A stretch of 64,000 nucleotides of DNA from Thalassospira sp. MCCC 1A01148 (GTDB taxonomy: Bacteria; Pseudomonadota; Alphaproteobacteria; Rhodospirillales; Thalassospiraceae), in contig NZ_LPVZ01000019.1 in assembly GCF_001613795.1 (NCBI RefSeq), positions 1 through 64,000 on the forward strand. The letters run 5' to 3'. Position 1 is the first letter of the stretch, and each line of letters opens with the position of its first letter. A program made the translations under genes and the position numbers. Below the pieces are notes generated by a model. That model was not told the origin of the DNA. It worked only from the letters and a program-made list of their open reading frames with translations, and searched no databases. Shown here in pieces: positions 8,365 through 17,410 of this stretch.

Positions 8365-11274
8365 TCAGCCCTTGGCTTCAAGCATTTCCTTGAGCTTGGC
8401 AAATGGCGAATCTTCATTGATCTGGTTGGCTTTTTCGGGGGCATGATTGCGACCGCCGCCCGGCTTGCCGCCACGACCACCCTTGCCGCCCTGGTTTGGA
8501 CGATTGCCGCCCTTGCCTTTCGGGCCACCTTTGCCGCCACCACGGGCTTCCTGACGCGGGCCGCGCTGACCACGGTTCTGTCCGCCACCGCGTTTGCGAC
8601 GATCAACCCGGACGAAATATTTGACTTCGACCAGTTCGTCGCCATCGGCATCGGTTTCAACCGCCGGCGTTTCCGACGTTGCTTCTGCAGACGCATCCGC
8701 AGCGACCTCTGCCGGTTCTGCCTTTGCTTCTGCCGGTGCTGCTGGCTCCTCGGCCGGGGCATCAGCCTTGGCTTCGGTTGCAGTGGCATCAGAAGTTTCG
8801 GCTTCGGCTTTTTCCGCTTCAGGTTTGGTCTCCTTGGCGGATTCTTCGGCCTTTTTATCGGCTTCCTTGGCTTCAAGTTCGGATTTCTTGACCTTGGTCA
8901 CCTCGGCACGCCAGCCAAGTGCGGTAAACACACCTTCGGCCTGTTCGACCGTGCAGCCCAGCAGGGACAAAAGATCCGGATCCGGGCGCACCTTGCCGTC
9001 ATTTTCACGCGCTTTCTGACGCAGAAGGGCCGCAAAACGTTCCAGCATATCCACGCGCGCAGCAAGCGGACCGACCGGCATGTAACCCGCCGCCAGATAG
9101 AACCCCTTGGAATTCGCACGATCATTGGGGACCGATGTCCGGCCTGCCGGCGGCAATTCAGGAAGGGCTTCAAGTTCACGTGCCACCGCCCACAGAATGC
9201 CGCGCAGCTCAACCGGATCCGGTTTAAGCGCGTCAAGCACATGGACAGTTTCAACACCCAGACGCACACCAAGCTTGGCAAGCGCCTTGCGGTCCTCGTC
9301 AGACAGGTCCTTGACCAGGCTTTCGAGTTCCGAACGCGGCACACAGCCCAGACCTTCGTTCAATTGGAACAGAAGACCGCGAATCGGTCCGGAAAGCTGA
9401 CAATCGCGCAGGCGGGTCAGCATCTTCAGACGCGTTTCAATGTGGGCATTGATGAAATTCTGCAGACGGGTGCGCACCCGTTCGCGGGTCGGACCGTCAA
9501 AGAACTCGCTGTCGATCACCTGAACTTCGGGCGACAAGACCGTGTCACCCTTTTTCAGAACACCAACCGACGAACCGTTCCAAAGGACTTCAAGCTTGCC
9601 GTTAACCGCGAACTTGTCGTCTTCGTCGGTTTCAAGTTGTTTGACGCGCTGGGCGATTTCGCCGGTCAACGCGCGACGTGCGGCACTGGCAATAGCCTTG
9701 CCTTCAAAAGCAGCATCGGTTTCATCAGCAATGAAACGGAATCCGTCAAGACGGCCGACAAATTCACCTTCGACCTGTACTTCACCATTCGCAGTGATGG
9801 TAGACATGAGTTCAGACTTGTCCTTGAGACTTTTCAATAAAACCGAGGTTCGTCTGTCAACGAACCTTTGGGTCAGGCGTTCATGTAGCACATCTGAGAG
9901 CTTGTCCTCAATGGCCCGCGTGCGTTCCTGCCAATGATTGGCATCTTCGAGCCAGTGATGCTTATGCGATACATATGTCCAGACGCGAATACCTGCCAAA
10001 CGTGATGACAACTGGTCAATATCACCATCATAACGATCCAGACGCAAGATTTGTTCGCCCAGCCAGTCGATGGGCAGTTTGCTTCCGGGTTTCGCAAGAT
10101 AGCGATAGATAGATGTTAGCAGCCTCGGATGGGCATCGGTATGGATATTTCTGAAGTCGGGAATCTGGCAGACTTCCCACAATAACTGTACCCGATCAGG
10201 CGCTGTTGCGATACGTGCGACATCTTCGTTGCGCGCAAGGTGATCGAGCATGATCTCGTCAACCGGCTCACGCGCCAGAATAAGCGTCGGGTCATCCGAA
10301 CGCCTGCGCAGCGATTTCTGAAGCGCGCCAACGGTTCGGAAATCAAGTCGCGCGTTGCGCCAGAACACTTTTGCAAGCGGTTCGAACTCGTGCTCTTCGA
10401 TCTGCTCGATAATGTCGGGATCAATCCCCGAAAGGTTACCCGTCACCCCGAACGTGCCGTCATTCATATGACGTCCGGCACGGCCCGCGATCTGTGCGGT
10501 TTCTGCCGCCGTCAGACCACGATTGAACTTGCCATCGAACTTTTTCATCGCCGCAAAGGCGACATGGTTGAGATCAAGGTTCAAGCCCATACCGATTGCG
10601 TCGGTCGCGATCAGGTGTTCGACCTCGCCATTCTGGAACATCTCGACCTGGGCATTGCGCGTGCGTGGGCTCAACGCGCCAAGAACCACAGCCGCCCCGC
10701 CCTTCTGGCGACGCACCAGCTCGGCAACGGCATAAACTTCCTGGGCTGAAAACGTCACCACGGCCGACTGGGCCGGCAGGCGCTGTATTTTCTTGGCCCC
10801 GTTATAGGTCAGGGTCGAAAAGCGTTCGCGGCGATCAAATTCGACATTATCAACCAGCTTGCGGATCACCGGGCGGATGGTTTCCGCCCCCATGAACATG
10901 GTTTCCGACCGACCACGCGCGTGCAACAACCGGTCGGTAAAGACATGGCCGCGTTCCGGGTCCGCGCACATCTGGATTTCATCAATGGCAAGAAAATCGA
11001 CCTGTTTGGCGATTGGCATCGCCTCGACCGTACACAGGAAATAGCGGGCCGTTTTGGGAAGAATACGCTCTTCGCCGGTGATTAATGCCACCGCCCCCTT
11101 GCCGACCTTGGCCACTGCGCGGTCATAGTTTTCGCGCGCCAGAAGTCTGAGCGGGAACCCGATCATCCCGGTGGTATGCGCCAACATCCGTTCCATGGCC
11201 AGATGGGTCTTGCCGGTGTTGGTCGGCCCCAATATGGCAAGGATACGTGGGCCGGTTCGGGTTGAAATCTGCAT
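8365..11274 (-). CDS. Suv3-like superfamily 2 RNA/DNA helicase
   Basis: This 969-residue ATPase resembles mitochondrial Suv3 helicases. Near the N-terminus are Walker A GPTNTGKTH, a DEIQ motif II, and helicase C motifs including IATDAIGMGLNLDL and QIAGRAGRH. The central region matches the Suv3 C-terminal core. The last ~180 residues are low complexity: an acidic Lys/Glu/Ala linker, then a Gly/Arg/Lys-rich RGG-like tract, probably for RNA binding. I chose the ATG at 11274, preceded by GGAAA; an in-frame TTG one codon upstream would add one residue. A role in RNA turnover is inferred from the mitochondrial relatives. Confidence 0.9.
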   Translation of the reverse strand: MQISTRTGPRILAILGPTNTGKTHLAMERMLAHTTGMIGFPLRLLARENYDRAVAKVGKGAVALITGEERILPKTARYFLCTVEAMPIAKQVDFLAIDEIQMCADPERGHVFTDRLLHARGRSETMFMGAETIRPVIRKLVDNVEFDRRERFSTLTYNGAKKIQRLPAQSAVVTFSAQEVYAVAELVRRQKGGAAVVLGALSPRTRNAQVEMFQNGEVEHLIATDAIGMGLNLDLNHVAFAAMKKFDGKFNRGLTAAETAQIAGRAGRHMNDGTFGVTGNLSGIDPDIIEQIEEHEFEPLAKVFWRNARLDFRTVGALQKSLRRRSDDPTLILAREPVDEIMLDHLARNEDVARIATAPDRVQLLWEVCQIPDFRNIHTDAHPRLLTSIYRYLAKPGSKLPIDWLGEQILRLDRYDGDIDQLSSRLAGIRVWTYVSHKHHWLEDANHWQERTRAIEDKLSDVLHERLTQRFVDRRTSVLLKSLKDKSELMSTITANGEVQVEGEFVGRLDGFRFIADETDAAFEGKAIASAARRALTGEIAQRVKQLETDEDDKFAVNGKLEVLWNGSSVGVLKKGDTVLSPEVQVIDSEFFDGPTRERVRTRLQNFINAHIETRLKMLTRLRDCQLSGPIRGLLFQLNEGLGCVPRSELESLVKDLSDEDRKALAKLGVRLGVETVHVLDALKPDPVELRGILWAVARELEALPELPPAGRTSVPNDRANSKGFYLAAGYMPVGPLAARVDMLERFAALLRQKARENDGKVRPDPDLLSLLGCTVEQAEGVFTALGWRAEVTKVKKSELEAKEADKKAEESAKETKPEAEKAEAETSDATATEAKADAPAEEPAAPAEAKAEPAEVAADASAEATSETPAVETDADGDELVEVKYFVRVDRRKRGGGQNRGQRGPRQEARGGGKGGPKGKGGNRPNQGGKGGRGGKPGGGRNHAPEKANQINEDSPFAKLKEMLEAKG

Positions 11275-11460
11275 CAATCTTTTCCAATCGACAGCCCAAT
11301 GATCCGGGCCGTCGCAATCATTGGGCCTTTCAACACGCGATCCGGCGCGATGTCAAGCATTCTGCCCGCGCCGGGCAATGTACAATGCGCATACCATGCG
11401 GCGTCTGGACTGTCTCATCTCACACCAGCAGACCAGGACAGTAACTGCAGCGACAAAGAC

Positions 11461-11922
11461 TTATTCTTCTTCGACTTCCAGCAACCGCGCCCCCGGGCCA
11501 TCCCCGGCGAGTTCGTCATAAGGGTTGCGCAGCGGGCAATCGGATATCGACAGACAGCCACAGCCGATACATTGCCCCAATTGATCGCGAAGCCGGGTCA
11601 GTTGTTCAATCCGGTCATTCAAGTCATCGCGCCACTGCGAGGACAGCTTTTCCCAATCCTTGGCAGTTGGCACCGTGTTGGGGGGTAGCTTTTCGAACGC
11701 GTCCCCGATTTCCGAAAGCGGAATACCGGTTTTCTGGGCAACCTTGATAATCGCCAGTTTACGCAAGACCCCGCGATGAAAACGTCTTTGATTGCCATCG
11801 GTGCGAATGGAGCTGATCAGACCTTTGCGTTCATAAAAATGAACAGCCGACACGGCAATGCCACACCGGCGCGCAACTTCTCCGACACTTAAATAGCGCT
11901 GCAACACGCCTTTTTCCGCCAT
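11461..11922 (-). CDS. soxR: Redox-sensitive transcriptional activator SoxR (MerR family)
   Basis: This 153-residue MerR-type regulator has an N-terminal winged helix ([26 protein letters not shown]), a dimerisation helix, and a C-terminal [2Fe-2S] motif C-x2-C-x-C-x5-C ([12 protein letters not shown]). SoxR is activated by oxidation of the cluster by redox-cycling compounds. The start is placed at the internal ATG 11922, which has AGGA just upstream and matches the usual SoxR N-terminus; a longer frame to 11958 exists. The gene is divergent from an FMN reductase, with a canonical sox box between, so that reductase is the obvious target. There is no soxS, as expected outside enterics. Confidence 0.95.
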   Translation of the reverse strand: MAEKGVLQRYLSVGEVARRCGIAVSAVHFYERKGLISSIRTDGNQRRFHRGVLRKLAIIKVAQKTGIPLSEIGDAFEKLPPNTVPTAKDWEKLSSQWRDDLNDRIEQLTRLRDQLGQCIGCGCLSISDCPLRNPYDELAGDGPGARLLEVEEE

Positions 11923-11967
11923 TTTTCCTGCTCCCGTCACTGTTTTGGACAAGTTCAAAAAACATGC

Positions 11968-11998
11968 TTGACCTTAACATTAGTTGAGGTTTTAGAAC
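11968..11998 (+). promoter_or_regulatory. SoxR-type promoter: -35, sox box in 19-bp spacer, -10
   Basis: A -35 TTGACC (11968-11973) and a -10 TAGAAC (11993-11998) are separated by 19 bp, the overlong spacing typical of MerR-family promoters. The sox box ACCTTAACATTAGTTGAGGT (11971-11990) is a 7-of-8 inverted repeat with a 4-bp centre, very close to the enteric sox box. It faces the FMN reductase gene and also lies upstream of soxR. Confidence 0.88.
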
Positions 11999-12036
11999 TT
12001 TACTCAATGAAGCGAAATTAGCAAGGAGCCAAAGCC

Positions 12037-12627
12037 GTGAAAGAGACATTTAACATCGCCGTTATCTTCGGCAGTGCGCGTGAAGGCCGCTTTTGCGACA
12101 CCGTTGGAAACTGGGCCGTTGAAACGTTGAAAACGGATCGCGAGCTGTCTGTAGAGACGATTGACCCGGCTGTTTTGAATTTGCCTGCTGCCCATGTTGG
12201 TGCCAGCCACCCTTCGGTTCAGCAGCTCCACACCTCGCTGGCAGAAGCCGACGCCTTTGTTGTGGTCACCCCGGAATACAATCACAGCTTCACTGGCGAA
12301 TTAAAACTTCTGATCGATGCCGCCAAAGAGGAATGGAAGCGTAAACCTGTTGCCTTTGTGTCCTATGGCGGCGTGTCCGGCGGGCTGCGCGCTGTTGAGC
12401 AATTGCGCCTTGTCTTTGCCGAACTGCACGCCGTGACAATGCGCGACGTGGTCAGCTTTGCCCAAGGCTGGGACAAGTTTGATGAGAACGGCTTGCCCAG
12501 GGACCTTGATGGCACCAACGCCGCCCTGCATCACATGATTACGGACCTCAAATGGTGGGCAGGCGCCCTGCGTGAGGCGCGCCATCCGCAAAGCAAAGCC
12601 CAGTTCATTGAGGCGATCGCATCATGA
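12037..12627 (+). CDS. NADPH-dependent FMN reductase family flavoprotein
   Basis: This 196-residue flavodoxin-fold enzyme has a phosphate-binding loop GSAREGRFCD and a flavin motif TPEYNHS, typical of the NADPH-dependent FMN/quinone reductases (PF03358). It probably reduces quinones or free flavins to limit redox cycling. The start is GTG at 12037 with AAGGAG at 12023-12028, an optimal spacing. It is controlled from the sox box promoter immediately upstream, so SoxR-dependent induction is strongly suggested. The exact substrate cannot be read from the sequence. Confidence 0.9.
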   Translation: MKETFNIAVIFGSAREGRFCDTVGNWAVETLKTDRELSVETIDPAVLNLPAAHVGASHPSVQQLHTSLAEADAFVVVTPEYNHSFTGELKLLIDAAKEEWKRKPVAFVSYGGVSGGLRAVEQLRLVFAELHAVTMRDVVSFAQGWDKFDENGLPRDLDGTNAALHHMITDLKWWAGALREARHPQSKAQFIEAIAS

Positions 12628-12812
12628 CCCGGAAACCTGATGCAACGGGTCTTGGCATTTCGCCAACCACATGGCGCGCGTTCGACCGTTAATTGAACCG
12701 GCATCTCCCGGCCGGTTCAACACCCCGTATCAGTCCGGCACTGTTTTCCCCCTCGCCCCGCCCCGCAGTGCCGGGCTGATACATCCTTTTTACCACCTCG
12801 TGCCACCACACG

Positions 12813-12845
12813 AAAAAGCGGGGCGACCATCTGGTCGCCCCGCTT
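12813..12845 (-). terminator. Rho-independent terminator of hpf
   Basis: A perfect 13-bp GC-rich stem (12816-12828 with 12833-12845) has a 4-base loop and is followed on the minus strand by five T's. It lies 26 bp beyond the hpf stop. The upstream part of this gap (12628-12812) shows no gene. Confidence 0.88.
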
Positions 12846-12870
12846 GTCTTCCTAGCCTTCATAAGGGACC

Positions 12871-13197
12871 CTAGTGGTTCCGCATCTTGTCGGCATATTC
12901 CTTGAGCTGGCGACGGGCCGCCTGGAAACTGTTCTTCAAAGCGATATAGACATCCTCGTGGGCATGGTCCGCGCTATCGCGTTTAACCATGATTTCCTTG
13001 CCGGGGACATTGATACCGAAATGCACGGCAAAACGGTTTCCATGATTGTGCGACGCGTGCGGGCGTTCCACTACAACATGACAACTGGTCATGCGATCGA
13101 AGGTTTCTTCCAGTTTTTGCACCTTGAAACGAATACGCTCATCAAGCGCATCTGACTGATCAACATCACGGTAGGTGATTTGAACGGGAACCTTCAT
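12871..13197 (-). CDS. hpf: Ribosome hibernation promoting factor, short form (HPF/YfiA family)
   Basis: This 108-residue single-domain protein starts VPVQITYRDVDQSDALDERIRFKVQKLEETFDRM and has the beta-alpha-beta-beta-beta-alpha pattern of the S30AE ribosome-binding domain. It would bind the 30S decoding centre and silence ribosomes in stationary phase. It lacks the C-terminal dimerisation domain of long HPF, so it is the short type. AGGAGG lies 7 bases before the ATG. It has its own terminator and is divergent from htpG. Confidence 0.9.
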   Translation of the reverse strand: MKVPVQITYRDVDQSDALDERIRFKVQKLEETFDRMTSCHVVVERPHASHNHGNRFAVHFGINVPGKEIMVKRDSADHAHEDVYIALKNSFQAARRQLKEYADKMRNH

Positions 13198-13231
13198 GAT
13201 ACGGCCTCCTGTTTAAAGCCTTGGACGCAAA

Positions 13232-13287
13232 GCAGGGCATTGCACCCTGCCGTTCACCCCCGAAAACTTTGCAGTTTCGGGATTTTT
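13232..13287. other. Two hairpins in the hpf-htpG intergenic region
   Basis: GCAGGG/CCCTGC (13232-13250) is followed by CCCGAAA/TTTCGGG (13259-13281), with five T's on the plus strand at 13283-13287. The second could be a plus-strand terminator insulating htpG, or part of the hpf 5' leader. Confidence 0.35.
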
Positions 13288-13355
13288 AGGGGCGTTGTTG
13301 TGTGGTTTGTACGCCCCTGTTAAAAACCGTCTATATTTATACTTAGGATACAGGA

Positions 13356-13384
13356 CTTGCGCTGCAAGGTGCGTTGACGCATAT
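13356..13384 (+). promoter_or_regulatory. Candidate heat-shock (RpoH-type) promoter for htpG
   Basis: CTTGCGC at 13356-13362 and CGCATAT at 13378-13384 are 15 bp apart. They resemble the RpoH elements CTTGAAA and CCCATAT, about 95 bp before the htpG start. The match is imperfect, but chaperone genes of this type are usually RpoH-controlled. Confidence 0.4.
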
Positions 13385-13480
13385 CAAGCTCGGTTGAAAC
13401 CAGACCGTTGAGTTGGTTGACCCTCTGCCTCAATCGGGGAGGGTTTATAATTGTTTGAATTACAGGAGAAACAAGAGGTC

Positions 13481-15355
13481 ATGACGGAAGAAAAAATGCG
13501 GTTCGAGGCCGAGGTCAGCCGCCTGCTCGATATCGTTGTCCATTCGCTTTATTCCAACAAGGACATCTTCCTGCGCGAGCTGATCTCAAACGCTTCTGAT
13601 GCCTGCGACAAGCTGCGCTACGAAGCGATTGCCAAACCGGAACTGCTCGCTGGCGACGCTGAATTCAAGGTCCGCTTGCTGACGGACAATGTCCGCAATG
13701 TTCTGACGATTGCCGATAACGGGATCGGGATGAACAAGGAAGATCTGGTCGAAAACCTTGGCACCATCGCCAATTCCGGCACCGCCAAGTTCCTTGATGC
13801 CGTCTCGAAGTCCGAGAACGCCAAGGATGTCGATCTGATCGGTCAGTTTGGTGTCGGTTTCTATTCCGCCTTTATGGTGGCAAACAAGGTCGAAGTCGTA
13901 AGCCGCAAGGCTGGTGATGACCAGGCCTGGAAATGGTCCTCTGACGGCAAGGGCGAATACACCATTTCCGAAGCAGAGATGGAAGGGCGCGGCACGCAGA
14001 TCACCCTTCATCTGAGCGACGACAACAAGGAATTCACAGACGAACACCGCCTGCGCCATATCGTCAAAACCTATTCCGACCATATCGGCATTCCGGTGGT
14101 CCTGATGAAAGGCGACGGTGACGAAACGCTTAACGAGGCATCCGCACTCTGGACCCGCCCGAAAAGCGAGATCACCGAGGAACAATACAAGGAATTCTAC
14201 AAGCACACCTCGCACGCCTTTGATGATCCGTGGAAAACCATCCACTATCAGGCCGAAGGTGCAATTGAATATACCGGCCTTCTGTATCTGCCGACCATGC
14301 GCCCGTTCGATCTGTATGATCCGCAGCGCAAAGGCCATCTGAAGCTGTATGTCCGCAAGGTCTTCATCACCGAAGGTGCCGATGAACTTCTCCCGCCCTG
14401 GCTGCGCTTTGTTTCCGGTGTGGTCGACAGTCAGGACCTGCCCCTCAACGTCTCGCGCGAGATGTTGCAGGACCATCCGCTTCTGACCAAAATCAAGAAC
14501 GGCCTGACCAAAAAGGTCCTGTCCGAACTTGAAACGGCTGCCAAGAAAGATCCTGAGGGTTATGAAACCTTCTGGGAAAACTTTGGCTCGGTCGTTAAGG
14601 AAGGCCTTTACGAAGACCAGACCAACCGTGACCGCATCCTTAAACTGGCACGGTTCCGTTCGACCCATGGTGATGGCTGGACGACGCTGGCCGATTATGT
14701 CGAACGCATGAAAGAAGGCCAGAAGGCCATTTATTACATCAGCGGCGAGGATATCGACGCCCTTAAACGCAGCCCGCAGCTTGAAGGCTTTGCCGCCAAG
14801 GGGATCGAAGTCCTGCTTCTGACCGATCCGGTCGATGAGTTCTGGATGCCATCTGTTGGCCAGTTTGACGGAAAGGACTTCAAATCGGTCACCCGTGGTG
14901 GTGCGGACCTTAACGACATCAAGTCCGATGACAAGGATGCGGACAAGGACGACAAGAAGGATGAGGATGCAAGCGATGCATCTGCACTGATTGCCGCCAT
15001 CAAGGTCGCCCTTGGCGACGGGATCAAGGACGTTCGCGAATCTGATCGCCTGACCAGTTCGGCCTGCTGTCTGATTGCCGATGAGATGGGTATGGATCTG
15101 CGCATGGAACGTTTGATGAAACAACACAACCGTGTTGATGAAGTCAGCCCGCGCATCCTTGAAATCAATCCGAAGCACAGCCTGATCAAGAAGCTGTCTG
15201 ACATCGCAACCAAGGATGCCAAGGCCCCGATCCTGAATGACGCAGCCCTGCTGCTTCTGGATCAGGCCCGCATTCTTGAAGGCGAAGCCCTGCCCGATCC
15301 GGTCAGCTTCGCCCGCCGCCTTGATCTGGTGATGGAAAAAGGTCTGGGTGCTTAA
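13481..15355 (+). CDS. htpG: Molecular chaperone HtpG (bacterial Hsp90)
   Basis: This 624-residue Hsp90 begins MTEEKMRFEAEVSRLL, the usual HtpG start; an in-frame TTG at 13451 would add ten atypical residues, so 13481 is preferred. The N-terminal GHKL ATPase domain shows LISNASDACDKLRY, DNGIGM and GQFGVGFYSAFMV. The middle domain has the catalytic-loop region PLNVSREML, and the C-terminal dimerisation domain ends near residue 620. A Lys/Asp-rich charged segment lies at about residues 487-505. The gene is flanked by a hairpin region upstream and a strong terminator downstream, so it is probably monocistronic. Confidence 0.97.
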   Translation: MTEEKMRFEAEVSRLLDIVVHSLYSNKDIFLRELISNASDACDKLRYEAIAKPELLAGDAEFKVRLLTDNVRNVLTIADNGIGMNKEDLVENLGTIANSGTAKFLDAVSKSENAKDVDLIGQFGVGFYSAFMVANKVEVVSRKAGDDQAWKWSSDGKGEYTISEAEMEGRGTQITLHLSDDNKEFTDEHRLRHIVKTYSDHIGIPVVLMKGDGDETLNEASALWTRPKSEITEEQYKEFYKHTSHAFDDPWKTIHYQAEGAIEYTGLLYLPTMRPFDLYDPQRKGHLKLYVRKVFITEGADELLPPWLRFVSGVVDSQDLPLNVSREMLQDHPLLTKIKNGLTKKVLSELETAAKKDPEGYETFWENFGSVVKEGLYEDQTNRDRILKLARFRSTHGDGWTTLADYVERMKEGQKAIYYISGEDIDALKRSPQLEGFAAKGIEVLLLTDPVDEFWMPSVGQFDGKDFKSVTRGGADLNDIKSDDKDADKDDKKDEDASDASALIAAIKVALGDGIKDVRESDRLTSSACCLIADEMGMDLRMERLMKQHNRVDEVSPRILEINPKHSLIKKLSDIATKDAKAPILNDAALLLLDQARILEGEALPDPVSFARRLDLVMEKGLGA

Positions 15356-15379
15356 CTGCCCCGAACATTCGATCTTTGC

Positions 15380-15410
15380 AAAACGGCGCATCATCAGATG
15401 CGCCGTTTTC
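15380..15410 (+). terminator. Terminator of htpG
   Basis: A perfect 13-bp stem (15380-15392 with 15397-15409) has a 4-base ATCA loop; the stem ends in AAAA/TTTT, so it could act in both directions. Confidence 0.9.
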
Positions 15411-15524
15411 GCTAGGGGCAGGACCCAAGTTTATGCAAAATTTAAAATGCTTATTTACCAACAAGCGGCATAAACACTCCAGTTATCAAAGAACTCAAGT
15501 CCGAACGGAAGGCGCCAAAAAACG

Positions 15525-16859
15525 ATGACAGCGATGATGAACTGGCAAAAACTGCTATCACCGGCGCGCCTTGGCACCCGTCATTCCAGTGTTGGGCCCT
15601 TTGGCCGATCAGATTTCCACAAGGATTACGACCGGATCATCTTTTCCGCATCCTTTCGACGCCTGCAGCGCAAAACGCAGGTCCATCCCCTGCCGGAAAA
15701 TGACAATGTCCATACCCGCCTGACCCACAGTCTGGAGGTATCCTGCATTGCCCGGTCACTTGGCTTGATGGTCGGGCATCAATTGCATGAAAAGGGCAGT
15801 TTGCCCGACGCGATTGAGCCAGACCACATGGCCGCCATCGTTCAGGCCGCAGCCCTTTGTCACGATATCGGCAACCCGCCTTTTGGTCATGCCGGGGAAT
15901 ACGCCATCCGCCAGTGGTTCGTTGATGCGGCCCCGAAATTCACCCAAGGCCTCAGTCCAGAACAGTTCGCGGATCTGACGACCTACGAGGGAAATGCCCA
16001 GGGTTTCCGCCTTCTGACAAACAAACGGACCGGTCTGTATGATGGTGGTATGCGCCTGACATACGCAACATTGGCCAGTTTTCTGAAATATCCCTGGTCG
16101 GCAGCAGGAAGCCCGTTTCCCGAGAAAAAGAAGTTTGGTGCCTTCCAGAAAGAATTCTCGCTACTTGAAGAAGTCGCCGATGCCACCGGGCTGATCCGGA
16201 CAGGCGAACAATCATTCTGTCGCCACCCACTGGTCTATCTTGTCGAGGCCGCCGATGATGTTTGCTATGCGCTGATTGATATTGAAGATGGCGTGGAACT
16301 TGAACTCGTCGACTTCGCCGTTCTGGAAAAAATGCTCCTGCCCTGCATCTCTGACGAACTGCCTTCGGAATATGCCCGCGAACAGAACACCAGCCGCAAG
16401 ATCTCCTTCCTGCGCGGCAAGATCATAACCGGTTTGCTCGATGCACTGGTAAAGGCATTTGTCGCCAACGAAGAAGCACTGCTTGCCGGTGAATGGAAGG
16501 GAGATCTTTTGGCATGTGCAGATGGTCCCTATAACGATTTGATCGTTCAAGCCAAGTCGTTCTCGGAAAAGCAGATCATTCTTAACCGCCGCAAGGTCCA
16601 GATTGAAGTCGGGGCCTTCGCCCATCTCGAAACCCTGCTTGAGACATTCTGCAAAACCGCGCTTGAGGTCCATCATGCAAAATCGGAATCCGACCTGCCC
16701 TATCGCGCCGGACGGGTGCGTGAACTGATTGGTAATGATGCCATGCCCATCGGCGCATCGCTTTATGATCTTTATCTGGTCATTCTTGATTATGTATCGG
16801 GCATGACCGATGACTTCGCCGCACGCCTTGCCCGTGACATTGGCGGCGGACAGCACTAG
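15525..16859 (+). CDS. dgt: Deoxyguanosinetriphosphate triphosphohydrolase-like protein (dGTPase)
   Basis: This 444-residue HD-domain enzyme would hydrolyse dGTP or other dNTPs to the nucleoside and triphosphate, tuning dNTP pools. Visible motifs include FRRLQRKTQVHP near the N-terminus, the metal-binding HTRLTHSLEV, and CHDIGNPPFGHAGE. A later ANDVCYALIDIEDG-like segment reads AADDVCYALIDIEDG. Length fits the bacterial dGTPase family. The start at 15525 was chosen over Mets at codons 4 and 5. A small membrane protein gene begins 3 bp after its stop. Confidence 0.94.
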   Translation: MTAMMNWQKLLSPARLGTRHSSVGPFGRSDFHKDYDRIIFSASFRRLQRKTQVHPLPENDNVHTRLTHSLEVSCIARSLGLMVGHQLHEKGSLPDAIEPDHMAAIVQAAALCHDIGNPPFGHAGEYAIRQWFVDAAPKFTQGLSPEQFADLTTYEGNAQGFRLLTNKRTGLYDGGMRLTYATLASFLKYPWSAAGSPFPEKKKFGAFQKEFSLLEEVADATGLIRTGEQSFCRHPLVYLVEAADDVCYALIDIEDGVELELVDFAVLEKMLLPCISDELPSEYAREQNTSRKISFLRGKIITGLLDALVKAFVANEEALLAGEWKGDLLACADGPYNDLIVQAKSFSEKQIILNRRKVQIEVGAFAHLETLLETFCKTALEVHHAKSESDLPYRAGRVRELIGNDAMPIGASLYDLYLVILDYVSGMTDDFAARLARDIGGGQH

Positions 16860-16862
16860 GCC

Positions 16863-17093
16863 ATGTGGTTGCTTGGTCCTTTCATTGCCCGCTATCGGCG
16901 TCGCACGGCTTTTCTGGGGGCAGCAGCATTCGCCGCCATCATCTATGGCCTCGTCGAACAAAGCACACGCCCCGAGATCGCGGCTTGGTATTGGCCATCC
17001 CTTGCCAGTGTGGTGACCTTTATTGTCACCCGATTTGCCATTTCACGCCTGATCGGTCGGTTTATTGGCGGCGTACGCCGAAAGCTGCAATAG
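16863..17093 (+). CDS. Small two-segment membrane protein, unknown function
   Basis: The 76-residue product has two hydrophobic segments (about 17-28 and 42-60), a basic N-terminal RYRRR and a basic C-terminus RRKLQ. I do not recognise a family. It begins 3 bp after dgt and precedes a strong terminator, so it is probably cotranscribed with dgt. Composition looks like a real gene, but no function can be given. Confidence 0.6.
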   Translation: MWLLGPFIARYRRRTAFLGAAAFAAIIYGLVEQSTRPEIAAWYWPSLASVVTFIVTRFAISRLIGRFIGGVRRKLQ

Positions 17094-17108
17094 CAACATT
17101 CCCAAAAC

Positions 17109-17143
17109 AAAAGGAGGCAGGCCCATAGGCCTGCCTCCTTTTT
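17109..17143. terminator. Bidirectional terminator after dgt operon
   Basis: A 15-bp perfect stem (AAAAGGAGGCAGGCC and complement) has a 4-base CATA loop and T-runs on both strands. It separates the plus-strand dgt unit from the minus-strand Pmp3 gene. Confidence 0.92.
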
Positions 17144-17182
17144 CGGATTTTCAGTTGCCTGCCTTCCGGCAGACAGGGCGGG

Positions 17183-17380
17183 TCATTCCAGACCGCCACC
17201 CATGGCGCTGTTGATTTTCTTGTCGGTGTTATACTGGCTAAGCGAATAAACGGCCCAGATCGCGGCCGGAACCCACCCTACCAGAGTGATCTGCAAGATC
17301 AGGCAAATCACACCTGCAATCGGACGCCCGATGGTAAAGAAAAGCAACCAGGGCAGAAGTAGTGCAATCAATAGACGCAT
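17183..17380 (-). CDS. YqaE/Pmp3 family small membrane protein
   Basis: This 65-residue protein has two membrane segments. Its second half, GVICLILQITLVGWVPAAIWAVYSLSQ, fits the UPF0057/PMP3 pattern of a small hydrophobic protein linked to membrane potential and salt or cold stress. It lies just downstream of the OmpA-like lipoprotein gene in the same direction (about 30 bp gap), so the two may share a transcript. Confidence 0.8.
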   Translation of the reverse strand: MRLLIALLLPWLLFFTIGRPIAGVICLILQITLVGWVPAAIWAVYSLSQYNTDKKINSAMGGGLE

Positions 17381-17410
17381 GGATGAAATCCCCTTTTTGG
17401 TTCGACGTGC

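Noticed and set aside
13586-15394. 602-residue minus-strand open frame opposite htpG
   Set aside because: It is fully antisense to htpG, has no recognisable motifs, and its residues mirror htpG codon structure.
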